A DNA stretch of 64,000 nucleotides, from contig NZ_JNYJ01000004.1 in assembly GCF_000716715.1 (NCBI RefSeq), positions 219,608 to 283,607 on the forward strand, read 5' to 3'. The DNA comes from Dactylosporangium aurantiacum (GTDB lineage: Bacteria > Actinomycetota > Actinomycetes > Mycobacteriales > Micromonosporaceae). Below, in pieces: positions 1 through 10,056 of the stretch. How positions within the stretch are numbered: position 1 is the stretch's first letter; each line of letters opens with the position of its first letter. A program made the position numbers and the translations under genes. The notes beneath the pieces are model-generated. The model was not told the origin of the DNA. It saw only the letters and a list, made by a program, of their open reading frames with translations, and made no database searches.

Positions 1-219
1 CTTGTCGCGCACCACGGCGAGCGCTTGACGGCGCGCGTGCAGATCGCCGCGCTTGGCCTTGGTGATGAGCTGCTCGGCGAGCGGGCGCAGCCGCTTGGCC
101 TTCGTCTCGGTGGTCGTGATGCGTCCGTGCTTGAACAGTGAGGTGGCGAGATTCGCCAGCATCAGCCGCTCATGCGCGGGGCTGCCGCCGAGGCGGGGAC
201 CCTTGGTGGGCGTGGGCAT
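1..219 (-). CDS. rplQ: 50S ribosomal protein L17 (partial, 3' end outside window)
   Basis: L17 is a 23S-binding protein of the large subunit near the exit tunnel. The first 73 codons are visible, starting [20 protein letters not shown] and containing the family's [20 protein letters not shown] stretch; the C-terminus lies beyond position 1. The ATG at 219 is preceded by GAGGAG six bases upstream. It follows rpoA by 30 bp, as the last gene of the alpha operon in most bacteria. The identity is clear; only completeness cannot be judged. Confidence 0.96.
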   Translation of the reverse strand, partial: MPTPTKGPRLGGSPAHERLMLANLATSLFKHGRITTTETKAKRLRPLAEQLITKAKRGDLHARRQALAVVRDK

Positions 220-249
220 TGGGGCTCCTCAAATCGAACAGCAGCCGGT

Positions 250-1275
250 TTAGAGCTGCTCGGTCTCGCGGTAGTCGTCGGTGTCGTCGTAGGAAACATC
301 GGCGAACGAGTCCACGACGTGTGCCGGGTCGAACGTCGGGGCGGAGTCCTTCAGACCCAGACCCATCCCGGCGAGCTTCATCTTGACCTCGTCGATCGAC
401 TTCTGACCGAAATTCCTTATATCGAGGAGGTCTGCTTCCGTGCGGCTGATCAGCTCCCCGACGGAGTTGATGCCCTCGCGCTTGAGGCAGTTGTACGAGC
501 GGACGGTGAGGTCGAGCTCCTCGATCGGCAGTGCCAGGTCGGCAGCGAGCTGCGCGTCCTGCGGCGACGGGCCGATGTCGATGCCTTCTGCGGTCTCGTC
601 GAGCTCGCGGGCCAGGCCGAAGAGTTCGACGAGGGTCGAGCCGGCGGAGGCCAGCGCGGTGCGGGGGGTCAGCGACGCCTTGGTCTCGACGTCGATGATG
701 AGCCGGTCGAAGTCGGTGCGCTGCTCGACGCGGGTGGCCTCGACGCGGTAGGTGACCTTGAGCACCGGGGAGTAGATCGAGTCGATCGGGATGCGACCGA
801 TCTCCTGGCCCTGCTGCTTGTTCTGGTTGGCGGTCACGTAGCCGCGACCGCGCTCGACGGTCAGCTCCATGTCGAGCCGGCCCTTGCCGTTGAGCGTGGC
901 CAGCTTCAGGTCGGGGTTGTGCACGGAGACGCCGGCCGGGGGCTGGATGTCGCCCGCCGTGACGTCGCCGGGGCCCTGCTTGCGCAGGTACATCGAGACC
1001 GGCTCGTCGTGCTCGGAGCTGACGCACAGCTCCTTGACGTTCATGACGAGCTCGACCACGTCCTCCTTGACACCGGGGATGGTGGTGAACTCGTGCAGGA
1101 CACCGTCGATCTTGATGCTGGTCACGGCCGCGCCCGGGATCGAGCTGAGCAGGGTGCGACGCAGCGAGTTGCCGAGGGTGTAGCCGAAGCCCGGCTCGAG
1201 CGGCTCGATGGTGAACTTGGACCGGGTCTCGCTGATGGACTCTTCGGCGAGGCTCGGACGCTGGGAGATAAGCAC
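250..1275 (-). CDS. rpoA: RNA polymerase alpha subunit
   Basis: The 341-residue product dimerises and nucleates assembly of RNA polymerase. The N-terminal domain (about 1-230) carries [19 protein letters not shown] linker leads to the C-terminal DNA- and activator-binding domain (about 255-320) with [14 protein letters not shown] and a helix-hairpin-helix-like [13 protein letters not shown]. The start is GTG, with GGAGG nine bases upstream. Length and domain order are normal for actinobacteria. The gap to rpsD (1276-1391) contains an 8-bp G/C inverted repeat at 1352-1379 that could fold in the intercistronic RNA. Confidence 0.99.
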   Translation of the reverse strand: MLISQRPSLAEESISETRSKFTIEPLEPGFGYTLGNSLRRTLLSSIPGAAVTSIKIDGVLHEFTTIPGVKEDVVELVMNVKELCVSSEHDEPVSMYLRKQGPGDVTAGDIQPPAGVSVHNPDLKLATLNGKGRLDMELTVERGRGYVTANQNKQQGQEIGRIPIDSIYSPVLKVTYRVEATRVEQRTDFDRLIIDVETKASLTPRTALASAGSTLVELFGLARELDETAEGIDIGPSPQDAQLAADLALPIEELDLTVRSYNCLKREGINSVGELISRTEADLLDIRNFGQKSIDEVKMKLAGMGLGLKDSAPTFDPAHVVDSFADVSYDDTDDYRETEQL

Positions 1276-1391
1276 TTTCGGTTCCTCCAGTTCGTTGCGC
1301 GCCCGCTATTTGACGCGCTCCGAGTAAGCGCACGCTGTTCGGTGCGCCTGAGGGGGCGGAACGTGGTCGCCCCGCCCCCGCAAGCCGAGAA

Positions 1392-2018
1392 CTACTTGCT
1401 GTAGAGCTCGACGATCAGCTGCTCCTGGACCTGGGTGTCGATGACCTGCCGCGCCGGCAGGCTGTGCACCAGGACCTTGAGCTCGCTGGGGATGAACTCG
1501 AGCCAGGCGGGGACGGTCTTGCTGCCCGCGAGGCCCTGAGCGATCTGGAACGGGGTGAGCTCCCGCGACTTCTGCCGCACCTGCACGATGTCGTGCTCGC
1601 GCAGCCGGTACGACGGGATGTCGACCTTCTTGCCGTTGACCTGGATGTGGCCGTGGCTCACCAGCTGGCGGGCCGCGTCACGCGAGGTGGCGAGGCCGGC
1701 GCGGTACACCACGTTGTCGAGGCGCGACTCGAGGATCTTGAGCAGCTCCTCACCGGTCTTGCCGGGCTTGGCCACAGCCTCGTCGAAGTAGCCGGCGAAC
1801 TGACGCTCGAGGACGCCGTAGATGCGGCGGGCCTTCTGCTTCTCGCGCAGCTGCAGGAGGTACTCGGTCTCCTTCGGCCGGCCGCGGCCGTGCTGGCCGG
1901 GCGGGAAGGGACGCGACTCGAACGGGCACTTCGGCCCGTCGCACTTGCTGCCCTTGAGGAACAGCTTCATCTTCTCGCGCCGGCAGCGACGGCAGTCGGC
2001 ACCTGTGTAACGAGCCAT
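1392..2018 (-). CDS. rpsD: 30S ribosomal protein S4
   Basis: S4 is a primary 16S-binding assembly protein. In many bacteria it represses its own alpha operon, but no such site was identified here. The 208-residue protein keeps four N-terminal cysteines (C9, C12, C26, C31) spaced as in zinc-binding S4 proteins, then the S4 RNA-binding fold around residues 98-160 (SRLDNVVYRAGLATSRDAAR). It ends in the typical short basic-aromatic tail ELYSK. It starts at ATG, 15 bp after rpsK ends, in the usual rpsM-rpsK-rpsD-rpoA order. Confidence 0.99.
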   Translation of the reverse strand: MARYTGADCRRCRREKMKLFLKGSKCDGPKCPFESRPFPPGQHGRGRPKETEYLLQLREKQKARRIYGVLERQFAGYFDEAVAKPGKTGEELLKILESRLDNVVYRAGLATSRDAARQLVSHGHIQVNGKKVDIPSYRLREHDIVQVRQKSRELTPFQIAQGLAGSKTVPAWLEFIPSELKVLVHSLPARQVIDTQVQEQLIVELYSK

Positions 2019-2033
2019 CTTCTATCTCTTCCC

Positions 2034-2444
2034 TTAGACCCGGCGGCGCTTCGGCGGACGGCAACCGTTGTGCGGCTGCGGCGTGACGTCAGAGATCTGC
2101 CCGACCTCCAGGCCGACGGCCTGCAGCGAGCGGATCGCGGTCTCCCGGCCGGAGCCGGGGCCCTTGACGAACACGTCGACCTTGCGCATGCCGTGCTCCA
2201 TCGCGCGACGGGCGGCGGCCTCGGCGGCCAGCTGCGCGGCGAACGGGGTCGACTTGCGCGAGCCCTTGAAGCCCACCTGGCCGGCCGAGGCCCAGGAGAT
2301 CACAGCACCGGTCGGGTCGGTGATCGACACGATGGTGTTGTTGAAGGTGCTCTTGATGTGCGCCTGCCCGTGGGCGACGTTCTTGCGTTCCTTGCGCCGG
2401 ACCTTCTTGACAGCGGTCGCGCCGGCGCGAGCCTTCGGCGGCAT
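2034..2444 (-). CDS. rpsK: 30S ribosomal protein S11
   Basis: S11 lies on the platform of the small subunit and contacts 16S rRNA near the E site. The 136 residues include the basic N-terminus and conserved blocks [20 protein letters not shown] and [13 protein letters not shown]. The last block is the invariant C-terminal signature, with its Asn-Gly isoaspartate site. It lies between rpsM (41 bp) and rpsD (15 bp) on the same strand and is clearly co-transcribed with them. Confidence 0.99.
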   Translation of the reverse strand: MPPKARAGATAVKKVRRKERKNVAHGQAHIKSTFNNTIVSITDPTGAVISWASAGQVGFKGSRKSTPFAAQLAAEAAARRAMEHGMRKVDVFVKGPGSGRETAIRSLQAVGLEVGQISDVTPQPHNGCRPPKRRRV

Positions 2445-2485
2445 TCTCTATGCGCTCCTAGATTGTTTCTTCTACCGACCGACTA

Positions 2486-2866
2486 CTACTTCTTGCCCGG
2501 CTTCTTCTTGCCGGCGACCGTGCGCTTCGGACCCTTGCGGGTGCGGGCGTTGGTCCGGGTGCGCTGACCGCGCACGGGCAGGCCCTTGCGGTGCCGGATG
2601 CCCTGGTAGCAGCCGATCTCGACCTTGCGGCGGATGTCCGCGGCGACCTCGCGGCGCAGGTCGCCCTCGACCTTGAAGTTGGCCTCGATGTAGTCGCGCA
2701 GCTGCACGATCTCTTCATCGGTCAGGTCACGAGCCCGCTTGTTGCCATCGATGCCGGTGGCGGCGAGCAGCTCGATGGATCGGGTGCGCCCGATGCCATA
2801 GATGTAGGTAAGTGCGATCTCGGTGCGCTTCTCGCGCGGGAGATCAACACCAACGAGACGTGCCAT
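2486..2866 (-). CDS. rpsM: 30S ribosomal protein S13
   Basis: S13 sits in the 30S head and contacts the large subunit (bridge B1) and P-site tRNA. The 126-residue product begins [14 protein letters not shown], has the helix-two-turn-helix region IYGIGRTRS, and ends in a lysine/arginine-rich tail ([15 protein letters not shown]) that reaches the tRNA. A longer open frame exists upstream, but the family N-terminus fixes the start at 2866. The 179 bp between this start and rpmJ are G/C-rich, with short inverted repeats and no recognised gene. Confidence 0.99.
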   Translation of the reverse strand: MARLVGVDLPREKRTEIALTYIYGIGRTRSIELLAATGIDGNKRARDLTDEEIVQLRDYIEANFKVEGDLRREVAADIRRKVEIGCYQGIRHRKGLPVRGQRTRTNARTRKGPKRTVAGKKKPGKK

Positions 2867-3045
2867 AGGTGGGCGTGCTCCTTGCGTGTGCGGAGGTCTG
2901 AGCCCGCTCCACTCCCGTCTGCCCACAGACGGGCCCCGGCCTCCGACCGGGGGTGCAGCCCACGCGCTCCGCGCGCACGACGCGCGGTGGCCCGGGGCTG
3001 GAACGGGCTAAAACAGGTGGTGCTAGGTGGATCCGCCGCCTGGGC

Positions 3046-3162
3046 TCAGCCCTGGCGCTGCTTGTGGCGCGGGTCAGTGCTGCAGATGACCATGACCCGG
3101 CCGTGCCGCCGGATGATCCGGCAGTTGTTGCAGATCCGCTTGACGCTCGGCTTGACCTTCAC
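3046..3162 (-). CDS. rpmJ: 50S ribosomal protein L36, zinc-ribbon form
   Basis: This 38-codon gene starts at GTG and encodes [14 protein letters not shown] followed by [15 protein letters not shown] and ending PRHKQRQG. C11, C14, C27 and H33 form the zinc ribbon of the classical C+ L36, so this is not the zinc-independent paralogue induced under zinc starvation. L36 helps organise domain V of 23S rRNA. Its place between infA and rpsM is standard for actinobacteria. Confidence 0.97.
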   Translation of the reverse strand: MKVKPSVKRICNNCRIIRRHGRVMVICSTDPRHKQRQG

Positions 3163-3237
3163 GGTGTGCCTAACTCTCGCTGCGCACCCCTACATGGGAG
3201 CGACAGTCCCGACCGTTTCCTGGGAACCGACACCGAT

Positions 3238-3459
3238 TTACTTGTAGCGGTAGACGATGCGCCCGCGAGTCAGGTCATACGGCGACAGCTCGACGACCAC
3301 TCGGTCCTCGGGCAGGATACGGATGTAGTGCTGCCGCATCTTCCCGCTGATGTGCGCCAAGACCTTGTGGCCATTGGCGAGCTCCACCCGGAACATGGCG
3401 TTCGGGAGTGGCTCGATCACTCGGCCCTCGATCTCGATGGCCCCGTCTTTCTTCGGCAT
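3238..3459 (-). CDS. infA: Translation initiation factor IF-1
   Basis: IF-1 occupies the 30S A site during initiation. The 73-residue single OB-fold protein reads [20 protein letters not shown] onward and ends [11 protein letters not shown], normal for the family. The reading frame stays open upstream, but the conserved MPKKDG N-terminus and AGGA seven bases upstream fix the start at 3459. It is the first gene of the infA-rpmJ-rpsM-rpsK-rpsD-rpoA-rplQ unit, with a good promoter about 150 bp upstream. Confidence 0.98.
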   Translation of the reverse strand: MPKKDGAIEIEGRVIEPLPNAMFRVELANGHKVLAHISGKMRQHYIRILPEDRVVVELSPYDLTRGRIVYRYK

Positions 3460-3606
3460 GTCCTCCGCTACCTGACGATCGGGTTGGGTGTTGACGCTCG
3501 CATCCTTTTCACGGTCCCCATGGAGGGACCGCGCCAGCCGCGGCTCAGGCCTGCCACTAGAAGCGCGTGGGGGCATGCCTGAGTGGACGCTTTGCGCCAA
3601 TGGACG

Positions 3607-3636
3607 AGTCTACGCGCGGTGAACGCGTTGCACCAA
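3607..3636 (-). promoter_or_regulatory. Promoter candidate for the infA/alpha operon
   Basis: On the minus strand TTGGTG (3631-3636) and TAGACT (3607-3612) are separated by 18 bp, a good match to actinobacterial housekeeping-sigma promoters. Transcription would begin near 3600, leaving a leader of about 140 nt before infA. A TTGACA at 3644-3649 lies just upstream, but no good -10 is spaced for it. Confidence 0.6.
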
Positions 3637-3645
3637 ATCGGGGTG

Positions 3646-4176
3646 TCAATCCCCTCGGCGCTGCCGCCGGCGCTCGCGCCGCAGCTCCCTCGCGGCGTCC
3701 GGGCCACCCGCCAGATAGGTGCTCACCGAAGTGGCGAGGAGCACGGCGCCGAGCGGCCCGGCGACCCACATCGGCCAGAAGTAGACGGCCTCGCCGCTGG
3801 AGATGCTGACGAGGGCCCAGATCACCACGTTGACGGTGACGGCGATCAGCCAGCCGCTCCAGATGCCCAGCAGCCAGTTCGGCTGCCGGCCGAACTGCCC
3901 CTTGCCGCCGGTCACCTGCTCCGGGTCGGCGGGCGCGGCGGCGTAACCACTGGCCGGTGCCACGGCTGCCTCGTCCACCGGGTGGAATCCCGGCAGGTCG
4001 CTGAGGATGACGTCGAGGTCACCGTACGTCCGGGCGGCGTAGGTCTCCTTGAGCCGGTCGTCGTACTCGCCGAGTGACAGCCGGCCCTCGTCGAGCGCGG
4101 CCTTGAGCCGCTCCGCCACGAACTGCCGGTCGACGTCGGCTGCACGCAGGTTCGCCCGCCGGTCCGCCACCGCCAT
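3646..4176 (-). CDS. DUF1707 (SHOCT-like) membrane protein
   Basis: The 176-residue protein starts MAVADRRANLRAADVDRQFV. Its N-terminal half is a DUF1707 domain, recognisable by VAERLKAALDEGRLSLGEYD and the YAARTYGDLDVILSDLPG ending. A proline/alanine linker leads to two membrane segments (about residues 100-125 and 132-155), then a very basic cytoplasmic tail ending RRERRRQRRGD. The start was chosen for the excellent GGAGGG site. The biochemical role of this domain is unknown. It lies between map and infA on the same strand, 91 bp after map, and its 3' end overlaps the infA promoter region. Confidence 0.8.
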   Translation of the reverse strand: MAVADRRANLRAADVDRQFVAERLKAALDEGRLSLGEYDDRLKETYAARTYGDLDVILSDLPGFHPVDEAAVAPASGYAAAPADPEQVTGGKGQFGRQPNWLLGIWSGWLIAVTVNVVIWALVSISSGEAVYFWPMWVAGPLGAVLLATSVSTYLAGGPDAARELRRERRRQRRGD

Positions 4177-4267
4177 TGCCACCCTCCCCGAGTCGCGTTG
4201 CCGCACGAGCAGCATCCCATCCGCCGATGCCGCTCCTCCACCCCACCGGCGCAAAAGGGTCCGAGGG

Positions 4268-5107
4268 TTACGCGTTGACCTGCTGGCGGGCGGTGACCAG
4301 GTCGCCGAGGCGGACACGGCCGCCGTCGAGGGCGGTGAGCACCCAGACCCCGTCGTCGCAGATCGCCATCGTGTGCTCGACGTGAGCGGCGATCGAGCCG
4401 TCGACGGTGACCACGGTCCAGCCGTCGTCGAGCTCCGCGACCTTCGGCTTGCCCTTCGTGATCATCGGCTCGATCGCGAGGGCCATGCCGGGGCGCAGGG
4501 CGGGGCCCTTGCCGGGGCGGCCGGAGTTCTCGACGAAGGGGTCCTGGTGCATCGCGCTGCCGATGCCGTGGCCGCCGTAGCCGTCGACGATGCCGTAGCG
4601 GCCGGCCTTGCGCACCGCGGACTGGATCGCGAAGGAGATGTCGGTGAGCCGCCCCTTGCCGGAGCGGACCCCGCGGGCGGCGGCGGCGATGCCGGCCCAC
4701 ATGGCGTCCTCGGCCACGGTGACGAGGCGGCGCAGGTCGTTGCTGATCTCGCCGACGCCGACGGTGATTGCCGCGTCGCCGTGCCAGCCGTCGAGCTCGG
4801 CGCCGCAGTCGATGGAGATCAGGTCGCCGGCGCGCAGCACCTGGCGGGGGCTGGGGATGGCGTGCACGACCTGGTCGTTGACGGACGAGCAGATCGACGC
4901 CGGGTAGCCGTGGTAGCCCTTGAACGACGGGATCGCGCCGGCGGCCCGGATCGTCTCCTCGGCGATCGCGTCGAGGTCGGCGGTGGAAACCCCGGGCGCC
5001 ACCGCGGCCCGCATGCGGGCCAGGGCGTCCGCGACGACGAGACCGGCGCGGCGCATGCGGCCGATCTCGTCGGGCGTCTTGAGCTCGATCTCGACCTGGT
5101 GCGCCAC
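4268..5107 (-). CDS. map: Type I methionine aminopeptidase
   Basis: This enzyme removes the initiator methionine from nascent proteins using two divalent metal ions. The 279-residue pita-bread fold carries the five ligands in order: two Asp in [16 protein letters not shown], His in [14 protein letters not shown], Glu in [10 protein letters not shown], and the final Glu in VEHTMAI. The length matches the short MAP1a type without an N-terminal zinc extension. It follows adk by 4 bp in a tight secY-adk-map unit, as is widespread in Gram-positive bacteria. Confidence 0.98.
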   Translation of the reverse strand: MAHQVEIELKTPDEIGRMRRAGLVVADALARMRAAVAPGVSTADLDAIAEETIRAAGAIPSFKGYHGYPASICSSVNDQVVHAIPSPRQVLRAGDLISIDCGAELDGWHGDAAITVGVGEISNDLRRLVTVAEDAMWAGIAAAARGVRSGKGRLTDISFAIQSAVRKAGRYGIVDGYGGHGIGSAMHQDPFVENSGRPGKGPALRPGMALAIEPMITKGKPKVAELDDGWTVVTVDGSIAAHVEHTMAICDDGVWVLTALDGGRVRLGDLVTARQQVNA

Positions 5108-5111
5108 GGGG

Positions 5112-5765
5112 TCAGCCGCCGTAGGAGCGCAGGGCGTCGATCGCGCGGACGGTCACGTCCTCGACCGGTCCGGTGGCGTCGATGCCCACCAGCTTGCCCT
5201 GCGCGCCGAAGTAGTCGACGAGGGGGGACGTGTCGCGGGCGTACACCTTCAGGCGCTCGGCGATCGTCTCGGCCTTGTCGTCGTCGCGCTGGAAGAGCTC
5301 GCCGCCGCAGCGGTCGCAGACGCCCTCGTGCACGGGGGCGTCGAACTCGACGTGCCAGATCTTGCCGCAGCCGCGGCAGGTCCGGCGGCCGGAGAGCCGC
5401 CGGATGACCTCTTCGTTCTCCACGACCAGCTCGAGCACGATGTCGAGGCCGGTGCCGAGGTCGGCCAGGAGCTTGTCCAGGGCGTTGGCCTGCGGGACCG
5501 TGCGCGGGAAGCCGTCGAGCAGGAACCCGTCGGCGGCGTCGCCCTCGGCCAGCCGGTCGGACACCATGTTGATGGTGACCTCGTCCGGGACGAGCTGACC
5601 GGCGTCCATGTAGCGCTTCGCCTCGACGCCGAGCGGGGTGCCCTGCCCGACGTTGGCCCGGAAGATGTCGCCCGTGGAGATTTTGGGCACGGCGAGGTGC
5701 GCGGCGATGAACTCGGCCTGGGTCCCCTTGCCCGCCCCGGGGGGACCTACCAGCACCAGCCTCAC
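5112..5765 (-). CDS. adk: Adenylate kinase, zinc LID form
   Basis: Adenylate kinase interconverts ATP + AMP and 2 ADP. The 217-residue protein has the P-loop [13 protein letters not shown] at the N-terminus, the DGFPRT AMP-site segment and a long LID. The LID holds two Cys-x2-Cys pairs (CRGC and CDRC), so it is a zinc-stabilised LID as in many Gram-positive enzymes. Its first base overlaps the last base of secY's stop codon, which indicates translational coupling. Confidence 0.98.
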   Translation of the reverse strand: MRLVLVGPPGAGKGTQAEFIAAHLAVPKISTGDIFRANVGQGTPLGVEAKRYMDAGQLVPDEVTINMVSDRLAEGDAADGFLLDGFPRTVPQANALDKLLADLGTGLDIVLELVVENEEVIRRLSGRRTCRGCGKIWHVEFDAPVHEGVCDRCGGELFQRDDDKAETIAERLKVYARDTSPLVDYFGAQGKLVGIDATGPVEDVTVRAIDALRSYGG

Positions 5766-7102
5766 TACCGGAGGAACCCTTCGTAGTTGCGCTGCATGAG
5801 CTGGCTCTCGATCTGCTTCACCGTCTCGAGGCCCACACCAACAATAATGAGCACCGCGGTGCCGCCGAACGGGAAGTTTTGCAGAGCCTGTCCGCCACCG
5901 ACGATACCGATGAGCAGGTTGGGCAGGATCGAGATGATGCCCAGGTAGAGCGCGCCGGGGAGGGTGATGCGGCTGAGGATGAAGTCAAGATACTCGGCGG
6001 TCGGCTTGCCGGGGCGGATGCCCGGCACGAAGCCGCCGTACTTGCGCATGTTGTCCGCGACCTCGGTCGGGTTGAACGTGATCGACACGTAGAAGTACGT
6101 GAAGAAGATGATCAGCGTGAAGTACAGGATGATGTGCGCTGCCTTGTCCTGGGCCACGATGTTGCGCTGGATCCACAGGATGGTGCGGTTCGTCGTGTCC
6201 GCGCCGGCGAACGAGGTCGCCAGCTGCGGCAGGTAGAGCAGCGAGGAGGCGAAGATGACCGGGATGACACCCGCCTGGTTGACCTTCAGCGGGATGTAGG
6301 TCGACGTCCCGCCGTACATGCGGCGGCCGATCATCCGCTTCGCGTATTGCACCGGGATGCGACGCTGGGCCTGCTCGAGGAAGACCACGAAGGCGATGAC
6401 GACGACGGCCAGTCCGACGATCACGAAGAAGGTCGTCTTGTCGTCCTGCCAGATCTGGATGCCCTCGTTGGGGAGGCGGGCCGCGATCGAGGTGAAGATC
6501 AGGACGGACATGCCGTTGCCGACGCCGCGGTCCGTGACGAGCTCGCCGAACCACATGACCATGCCCGTGCCGGCGGTCATCGTGACGACCAGGGCGGTGA
6601 GGGTGAGCCACAGGGGGATCTTGCCGGTGTCGGGGATGACCGGGAACTGGCTCTGGTCGCAGGCGCCGCCGAAGAGCTGGCCGGAGCGGGCCAGGGCGAC
6701 GATCGAGGCGGCCTGCAGGACGCCGAGCCCGAGGGTCAGGTAGCGCGTGTACTGGGTGATCTTCGCCTGGCCGGACTGGCCTTCCTTGCGCAGCTGCTCC
6801 AGGCGCGGGATCACCACGGTCAGCAGCTGCAGGATGATGCTCGCGGTGATGTACGGCATGATGCCGAGCGCGAAGACTGAAAGTTGCAGCAGCGCGCCAC
6901 CGGAGAACAGGTTCAGCAGGGTCGCGACCCCGGCGCTGTCACCGCTCTCGACGATGTCGAGGCACTTCTGCACGTTGCCGAACGACACACCGGGGCTGGG
7001 CAGCGTGGCGCCCACCCGGTACAGGCCGATCATGAGCAATGTGAACAAGATTTTGTTGCGCAGGTCAGGCGTGCGAAACGCGCTGGCAAAGGCGGAGAGC
7101 AA
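5765..7102 (-). CDS. secY: Protein translocase subunit SecY
   Basis: SecY is the channel of the Sec translocon. The 445-residue protein has the ten expected membrane helices, the N-terminal [19 protein letters not shown], the plug region near [19 protein letters not shown], and the cytoplasmic loop containing [11 protein letters not shown]. Length is typical for actinobacteria. It leads secY-adk-map and is separated from rplO by 247 bp that contain a promoter candidate, so it may be transcribed apart from the spc genes. Confidence 0.99.
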   Translation of the reverse strand: MLSAFASAFRTPDLRNKILFTLLMIGLYRVGATLPSPGVSFGNVQKCLDIVESGDSAGVATLLNLFSGGALLQLSVFALGIMPYITASIILQLLTVVIPRLEQLRKEGQSGQAKITQYTRYLTLGLGVLQAASIVALARSGQLFGGACDQSQFPVIPDTGKIPLWLTLTALVVTMTAGTGMVMWFGELVTDRGVGNGMSVLIFTSIAARLPNEGIQIWQDDKTTFFVIVGLAVVVIAFVVFLEQAQRRIPVQYAKRMIGRRMYGGTSTYIPLKVNQAGVIPVIFASSLLYLPQLATSFAGADTTNRTILWIQRNIVAQDKAAHIILYFTLIIFFTYFYVSITFNPTEVADNMRKYGGFVPGIRPGKPTAEYLDFILSRITLPGALYLGIISILPNLLIGIVGGGQALQNFPFGGTAVLIIVGVGLETVKQIESQLMQRNYEGFLR

Positions 7103-7216
7103 CGTTCTTCCTCCTGCGCAAGGCGGCCAGGTGGGCCGACGAGGTGGGGTCCTGGTGGTGCTTGGTGCGGGTGGTGCGGCTGAGCGGATGAGTCGAGTGT
7201 GTTACTGCGACAACGG

Positions 7217-7245
7217 ACTCTAACAGGATGCCCGCAGCACATCAC
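7217..7245 (-). promoter_or_regulatory. Promoter candidate for secY-adk-map
   Basis: On the minus strand the -10 TAGAGT (7217-7222) is excellent. A weak -35, GTGATG (7240-7245), is 17 bp away. The site lies about 115 bp upstream of secY. Independent transcription of secY would fit the larger-than-usual rplO-secY gap, but the poor -35 keeps confidence moderate. Confidence 0.45.
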
Positions 7246-7293
7246 GCCCCGGCGATCCCTCAGCTTTTCAGGTAGTACTGGTACCGATCCTTA

Positions 7294-7309
7294 GGCGCCG
7301 CGTGGCGCC
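7294..7309 (-). terminator. Short GC hairpin after rplO
   Basis: GGCGCC repeats flank a 4-base loop (6-bp stem) 40 bp after the rplO stop on the minus strand. There is no T-run. It could act as a weak terminator or RNA-processing stop at the end of the spc genes, upstream of the secY promoter candidate. Confidence 0.3.
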
Positions 7310-7349
7310 CACCAAAACCACTCCGGTGGACGCCACGGTAGCGCGTTAT

Positions 7350-7811
7350 CTACTCAGCTGCGGAGCCGCCGAGCAGCGTGGCGGAGCCGCCCGCCGCTTC
7401 CAGCTTCTCGCGGGCCGTCGCGCTGAACTTGTGCGCGCTGACCTGCAGCTTCACTCCGCCGAGCTCCCCGTCGCCGAGGACCTTGACGAGCTCGCCCTTG
7501 CGGACGGCGCCGGCGTCGACGAGCTCGTCGACCCCGATGGTGCCGCCGTTCGGGAAGAGCTCCGCCAGGCGGGCCAGGTTGACGACCTGGAACTCGATGC
7601 GGTTGCGGTTCTTGAAGCCCTTGAGCTTCGGCAGGCGCATGTGGAGGGGCATCTGCCCACCCTCGAACGCCGCCGAGATGTTCTTCCGGGCCTTGGAGCC
7701 CTTGGTGCCACGACCGGCGGTCTTGCCCTTGGAGCCCTCACCGCGACCCACACGGGTCTTCGCGGTCTTGGCGCCCGGGGCGGGCCGCAGGTGGTGCAGC
7801 TTGATCGTCAT
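7350..7811 (-). CDS. rplO: 50S ribosomal protein L15
   Basis: L15 is a late-assembly protein of the large subunit. The 153-residue product starts [13 protein letters not shown], followed by the glycine/lysine-rich extended arm ([20 protein letters not shown]) that threads into 23S rRNA, then the globular C-terminal domain. It follows rpmD by 4 bp and is the last ribosomal protein gene of the spc series before secY. Confidence 0.98.
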   Translation of the reverse strand: MTIKLHHLRPAPGAKTAKTRVGRGEGSKGKTAGRGTKGSKARKNISAAFEGGQMPLHMRLPKLKGFKNRNRIEFQVVNLARLAELFPNGGTIGVDELVDAGAVRKGELVKVLGDGELGGVKLQVSAHKFSATAREKLEAAGGSATLLGGSAAE

Positions 7812-7815
7812 CGGA

Positions 7816-8004
7816 TTACTCCACCTCTTCCACGGTGACCAGGTGCGTCACGGTGTGGATCATGCCGCGGATCTCCGGACGGTCTTCCTTGACGACGACG
7901 TCGCGGATCCGCTTCAGGCCGAGCGAACGCAGCGTGTCGCGCTGGTTCTGCTTGGTGCCGATCTCGGACCGGATCTGAGTGACCTTCAGGCGAGCCATGG
8001 TCAT
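7816..8004 (-). CDS. rpmD: 50S ribosomal protein L30
   Basis: This small bacterial-type L30 starts [16 protein letters not shown] and contains [16 protein letters not shown], the family signature. The ATG at 8004 overlaps the rpsE stop in ATGA, implying translational coupling. A second in-frame ATG at 7998 (MARLK) matches the usual family N-terminus, so the protein is 62 or 60 residues. It lies in the conserved rpsE-rpmD-rplO order. Confidence 0.97.
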   Translation of the reverse strand: MTMARLKVTQIRSEIGTKQNQRDTLRSLGLKRIRDVVVKEDRPEIRGMIHTVTHLVTVEEVE

Positions 8005-8624
8005 GCACCCGCCCCGGCACGCTGGGCCAGCATGGCCGCGGGCGCGACGTCTTCGACCGGCAGGCCACGGCGCGCGGCCACGACCTCGGGCGACTCGAGC
8101 TTCTTCAGCGCCGCCACCGTCGCGTGGACGATGTTGATCGCGTTGGAGGACCCGAGGCTCTTGGACAGGACATCGTGGATGCCCGCGCACTCCAGGACGG
8201 CGCGCACCGGGCCACCGGCGATGACACCGGTACCGGCGGAGGCCGGCTTGAGCAGCACGACACCGGCGGCGTCCTCGCCGATCACCGGGTGCGGGATCGA
8301 CGCCGCGATCCGCGGAACCTTGAAGAAGTGCTTCTTGGCCTCCTCGACGCCCTTGGCGATGGCCGCGGGCACCTCCTTGGCCTTTCCGTAACCGACGCCG
8401 ACGGTGCCGTCGCCGTCACCGACGATGACGAGGGCGGTGAAGCTGAAGCGCCGACCACCCTTGACGACCTTGGCGACACGGTTGATCGCGACGACCCGCT
8501 CGAGGTGGGGGGTCTTCTCGGCGGGCGCGTTACCGCGGCCGCCTCCGTCGCGACGGTTCTCGCGACGGCCGCCACCTTCGGTGTTCCCACCGGACCCGCC
8601 GCCCCTGCGCTGAGGACCAGGCAT
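8001..8624 (-). CDS. rpsE: 30S ribosomal protein S5
   Basis: S5 lines the mRNA entry channel and influences decoding accuracy. The 207-residue protein has a long Gly/Arg/Glu-rich N-terminal extension (about residues 1-40) typical of actinobacteria. The S5 RNA-binding domain with [20 protein letters not shown] and the C-terminal domain with [20 protein letters not shown] follow. Stop and rpmD start overlap (ATGA); rplR lies 14 bp upstream. Confidence 0.98.
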   Translation of the reverse strand: MPGPQRRGGGSGGNTEGGGRRENRRDGGGRGNAPAEKTPHLERVVAINRVAKVVKGGRRFSFTALVIVGDGDGTVGVGYGKAKEVPAAIAKGVEEAKKHFFKVPRIAASIPHPVIGEDAAGVVLLKPASAGTGVIAGGPVRAVLECAGIHDVLSKSLGSSNAINIVHATVAALKKLESPEVVAARRGLPVEDVAPAAMLAQRAGAGA

Positions 8625-8638
8625 GAACGTTCCCTTTC

Positions 8639-9034
8639 CTAGAATTCGAGTCCGGCTTCGCGGGCGGCCTCGGCCAGGGCCGCGATGCGGCCGGCGTAAC
8701 GGTTACCGCCACGGTCGAAGACGACCTTGCCGACACCCGCGGCCTTCGCCCGCTCGGCGAGCAGCGTGCCGACCTTGCCGGCCAGCGCCTTCTTGTCGCC
8801 GTCGGTGCCGCGGATGCTCGCGTCGAGCGTCGAGGCCGAGGCCAGCGTGTGGCCCTTGAGGTCGTCGACGATCTGCGCGGTGATGTTGCGCAGCGAGCGG
8901 GTGACGACCAGGCGGGGACGCTCGGCCGTGCCGCTGACGTGCTTGCGGATGCGGAAGTGCCGGCGTGCGCGCCCGACTCGGCGCGCCGCGGCGGTGCCGC
9001 CTGCGTTGCGGCGCTTGAGCAGCGTGGCGCTCAC
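8639..9034 (-). CDS. rplR: 50S ribosomal protein L18
   Basis: L18 binds 5S rRNA with L5 and L25 in the central protuberance. The 131-residue protein has the arginine-rich N-terminus ([20 protein letters not shown]) and the family signature [20 protein letters not shown], ending GLEF. Its ATG overlaps the rplF stop by four bases, so L6 and L18 are probably translationally coupled. Confidence 0.98.
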   Translation of the reverse strand: MSATLLKRRNAGGTAAARRVGRARRHFRIRKHVSGTAERPRLVVTRSLRNITAQIVDDLKGHTLASASTLDASIRGTDGDKKALAGKVGTLLAERAKAAGVGKVVFDRGGNRYAGRIAALAEAAREAGLEF

Positions 9035-9573
9035 TTCTTGCCTGCCTTTCCAGCCTTACGGCGGATGACCTCGCCCTGGTACCGCACGCCCTTGCCCTTG
9101 TACGGCTCCGGCGGGCGGATCTTGCGGATGTTGGCGGCGACCTCGCCCACCTGCTGCTTGTCGATGCCGGCGATGTGGAACAGCGTCGGCCGCTCGACGG
9201 TGAACGTGATGCCCGCGGGGGGCGTCACGACCACGGGGTGGGAGAACCCGAGCGCGAACTCCAGGTCGGAACCCTTCGCCGTGACGCGGTAACCGGTGCC
9301 CGCGATCTCAAGGCTCTTGCGGTAGCCCTCGGTGACGCCGATGACCATGTTCGCGATGAGCGTGCGGGACAGGCCGTGCAGCTCCTTGGCCTTGCGCTCG
9401 TCGTTGGGGCGCACCACGTTGAAGGTGCCGTCCTCGGCCTTCTCCACCGTGATGGGCTCGGCGAGGGTGTGGCTCAGCTCGCCCTTGGGTCCCTTGACGG
9501 TGACGACCTGTCCGTCGACCTTCAGGTCGACGCCGGCGGGCACCGCGATGGGCTTACGTCCGATTCGAGACAT
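9031..9573 (-). CDS. rplF: 50S ribosomal protein L6
   Basis: L6 lies near the sarcin-ricin loop and the base of the stalk. The 180 residues form two repeated alpha/beta domains. The start [17 protein letters not shown] and the C-terminal motif [20 protein letters not shown] are diagnostic. It follows rpsH by 12 bp and overlaps rplR by four bases. Confidence 0.99.
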   Translation of the reverse strand: MSRIGRKPIAVPAGVDLKVDGQVVTVKGPKGELSHTLAEPITVEKAEDGTFNVVRPNDERKAKELHGLSRTLIANMVIGVTEGYRKSLEIAGTGYRVTAKGSDLEFALGFSHPVVVTPPAGITFTVERPTLFHIAGIDKQQVGEVAANIRKIRPPEPYKGKGVRYQGEVIRRKAGKAGKK

Positions 9574-9585
9574 TGTGGCTCTCCC

Positions 9586-9993
9586 TTACCAGACGTAGGC
9601 GAGGACTTCCCCGCCCACCCCTCGCTTGCGGGCCTGCCGGTCGGTGAGCAGCCCTTGGGACGTCGAGATGATGGCCACACCGAGGCCACCGAGCACGCGC
9701 GGCATCTCCACCGACTTCGCGTACACCCGCAGGCCGGGCTTCGAGACCCGGCGGATGCCGGCGAGGCTGCGCTCGCGGCTCTGGCCGTACTTGAGCTCAA
9801 CGATCAGCGTCTTGCCGACCTTGCCCTCTTCCGGCTCCTGAACCTGCCACGAGGACACGTAGCCCTCGGACTTGAGCACCTCGGCGATGTTCGCCTTGAT
9901 CTTCGAGTAGGGCATCGACACCCGGTCGTGGTACGCCTGGTTGGCGTTGCGCAGACGCGTGAGCATGTCTGCGATCGGGTCGGTCATGGTCAT
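9586..9993 (-). CDS. rpsH: 30S ribosomal protein S8
   Basis: S8 binds helix 21 of 16S rRNA and in enterobacteria represses the spc operon; whether that happens here is not visible. The 135-residue protein starts [20 protein letters not shown] and contains the C-terminal [20 protein letters not shown] signature. An alternative ATG two codons downstream is possible. The 63-bp gap to rpsN contains only a ribosome-binding region. Confidence 0.98.
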   Translation of the reverse strand: MTMTDPIADMLTRLRNANQAYHDRVSMPYSKIKANIAEVLKSEGYVSSWQVQEPEEGKVGKTLIVELKYGQSRERSLAGIRRVSKPGLRVYAKSVEMPRVLGGLGVAIISTSQGLLTDRQARKRGVGGEVLAYVW

Positions 9994-10056
9994 TGCTTTG
10001 TCAGCCTTTCTCGCCGCGGTTCCTCGCCTCTGGGGCGGGCCTACGGCGAAGGAGGT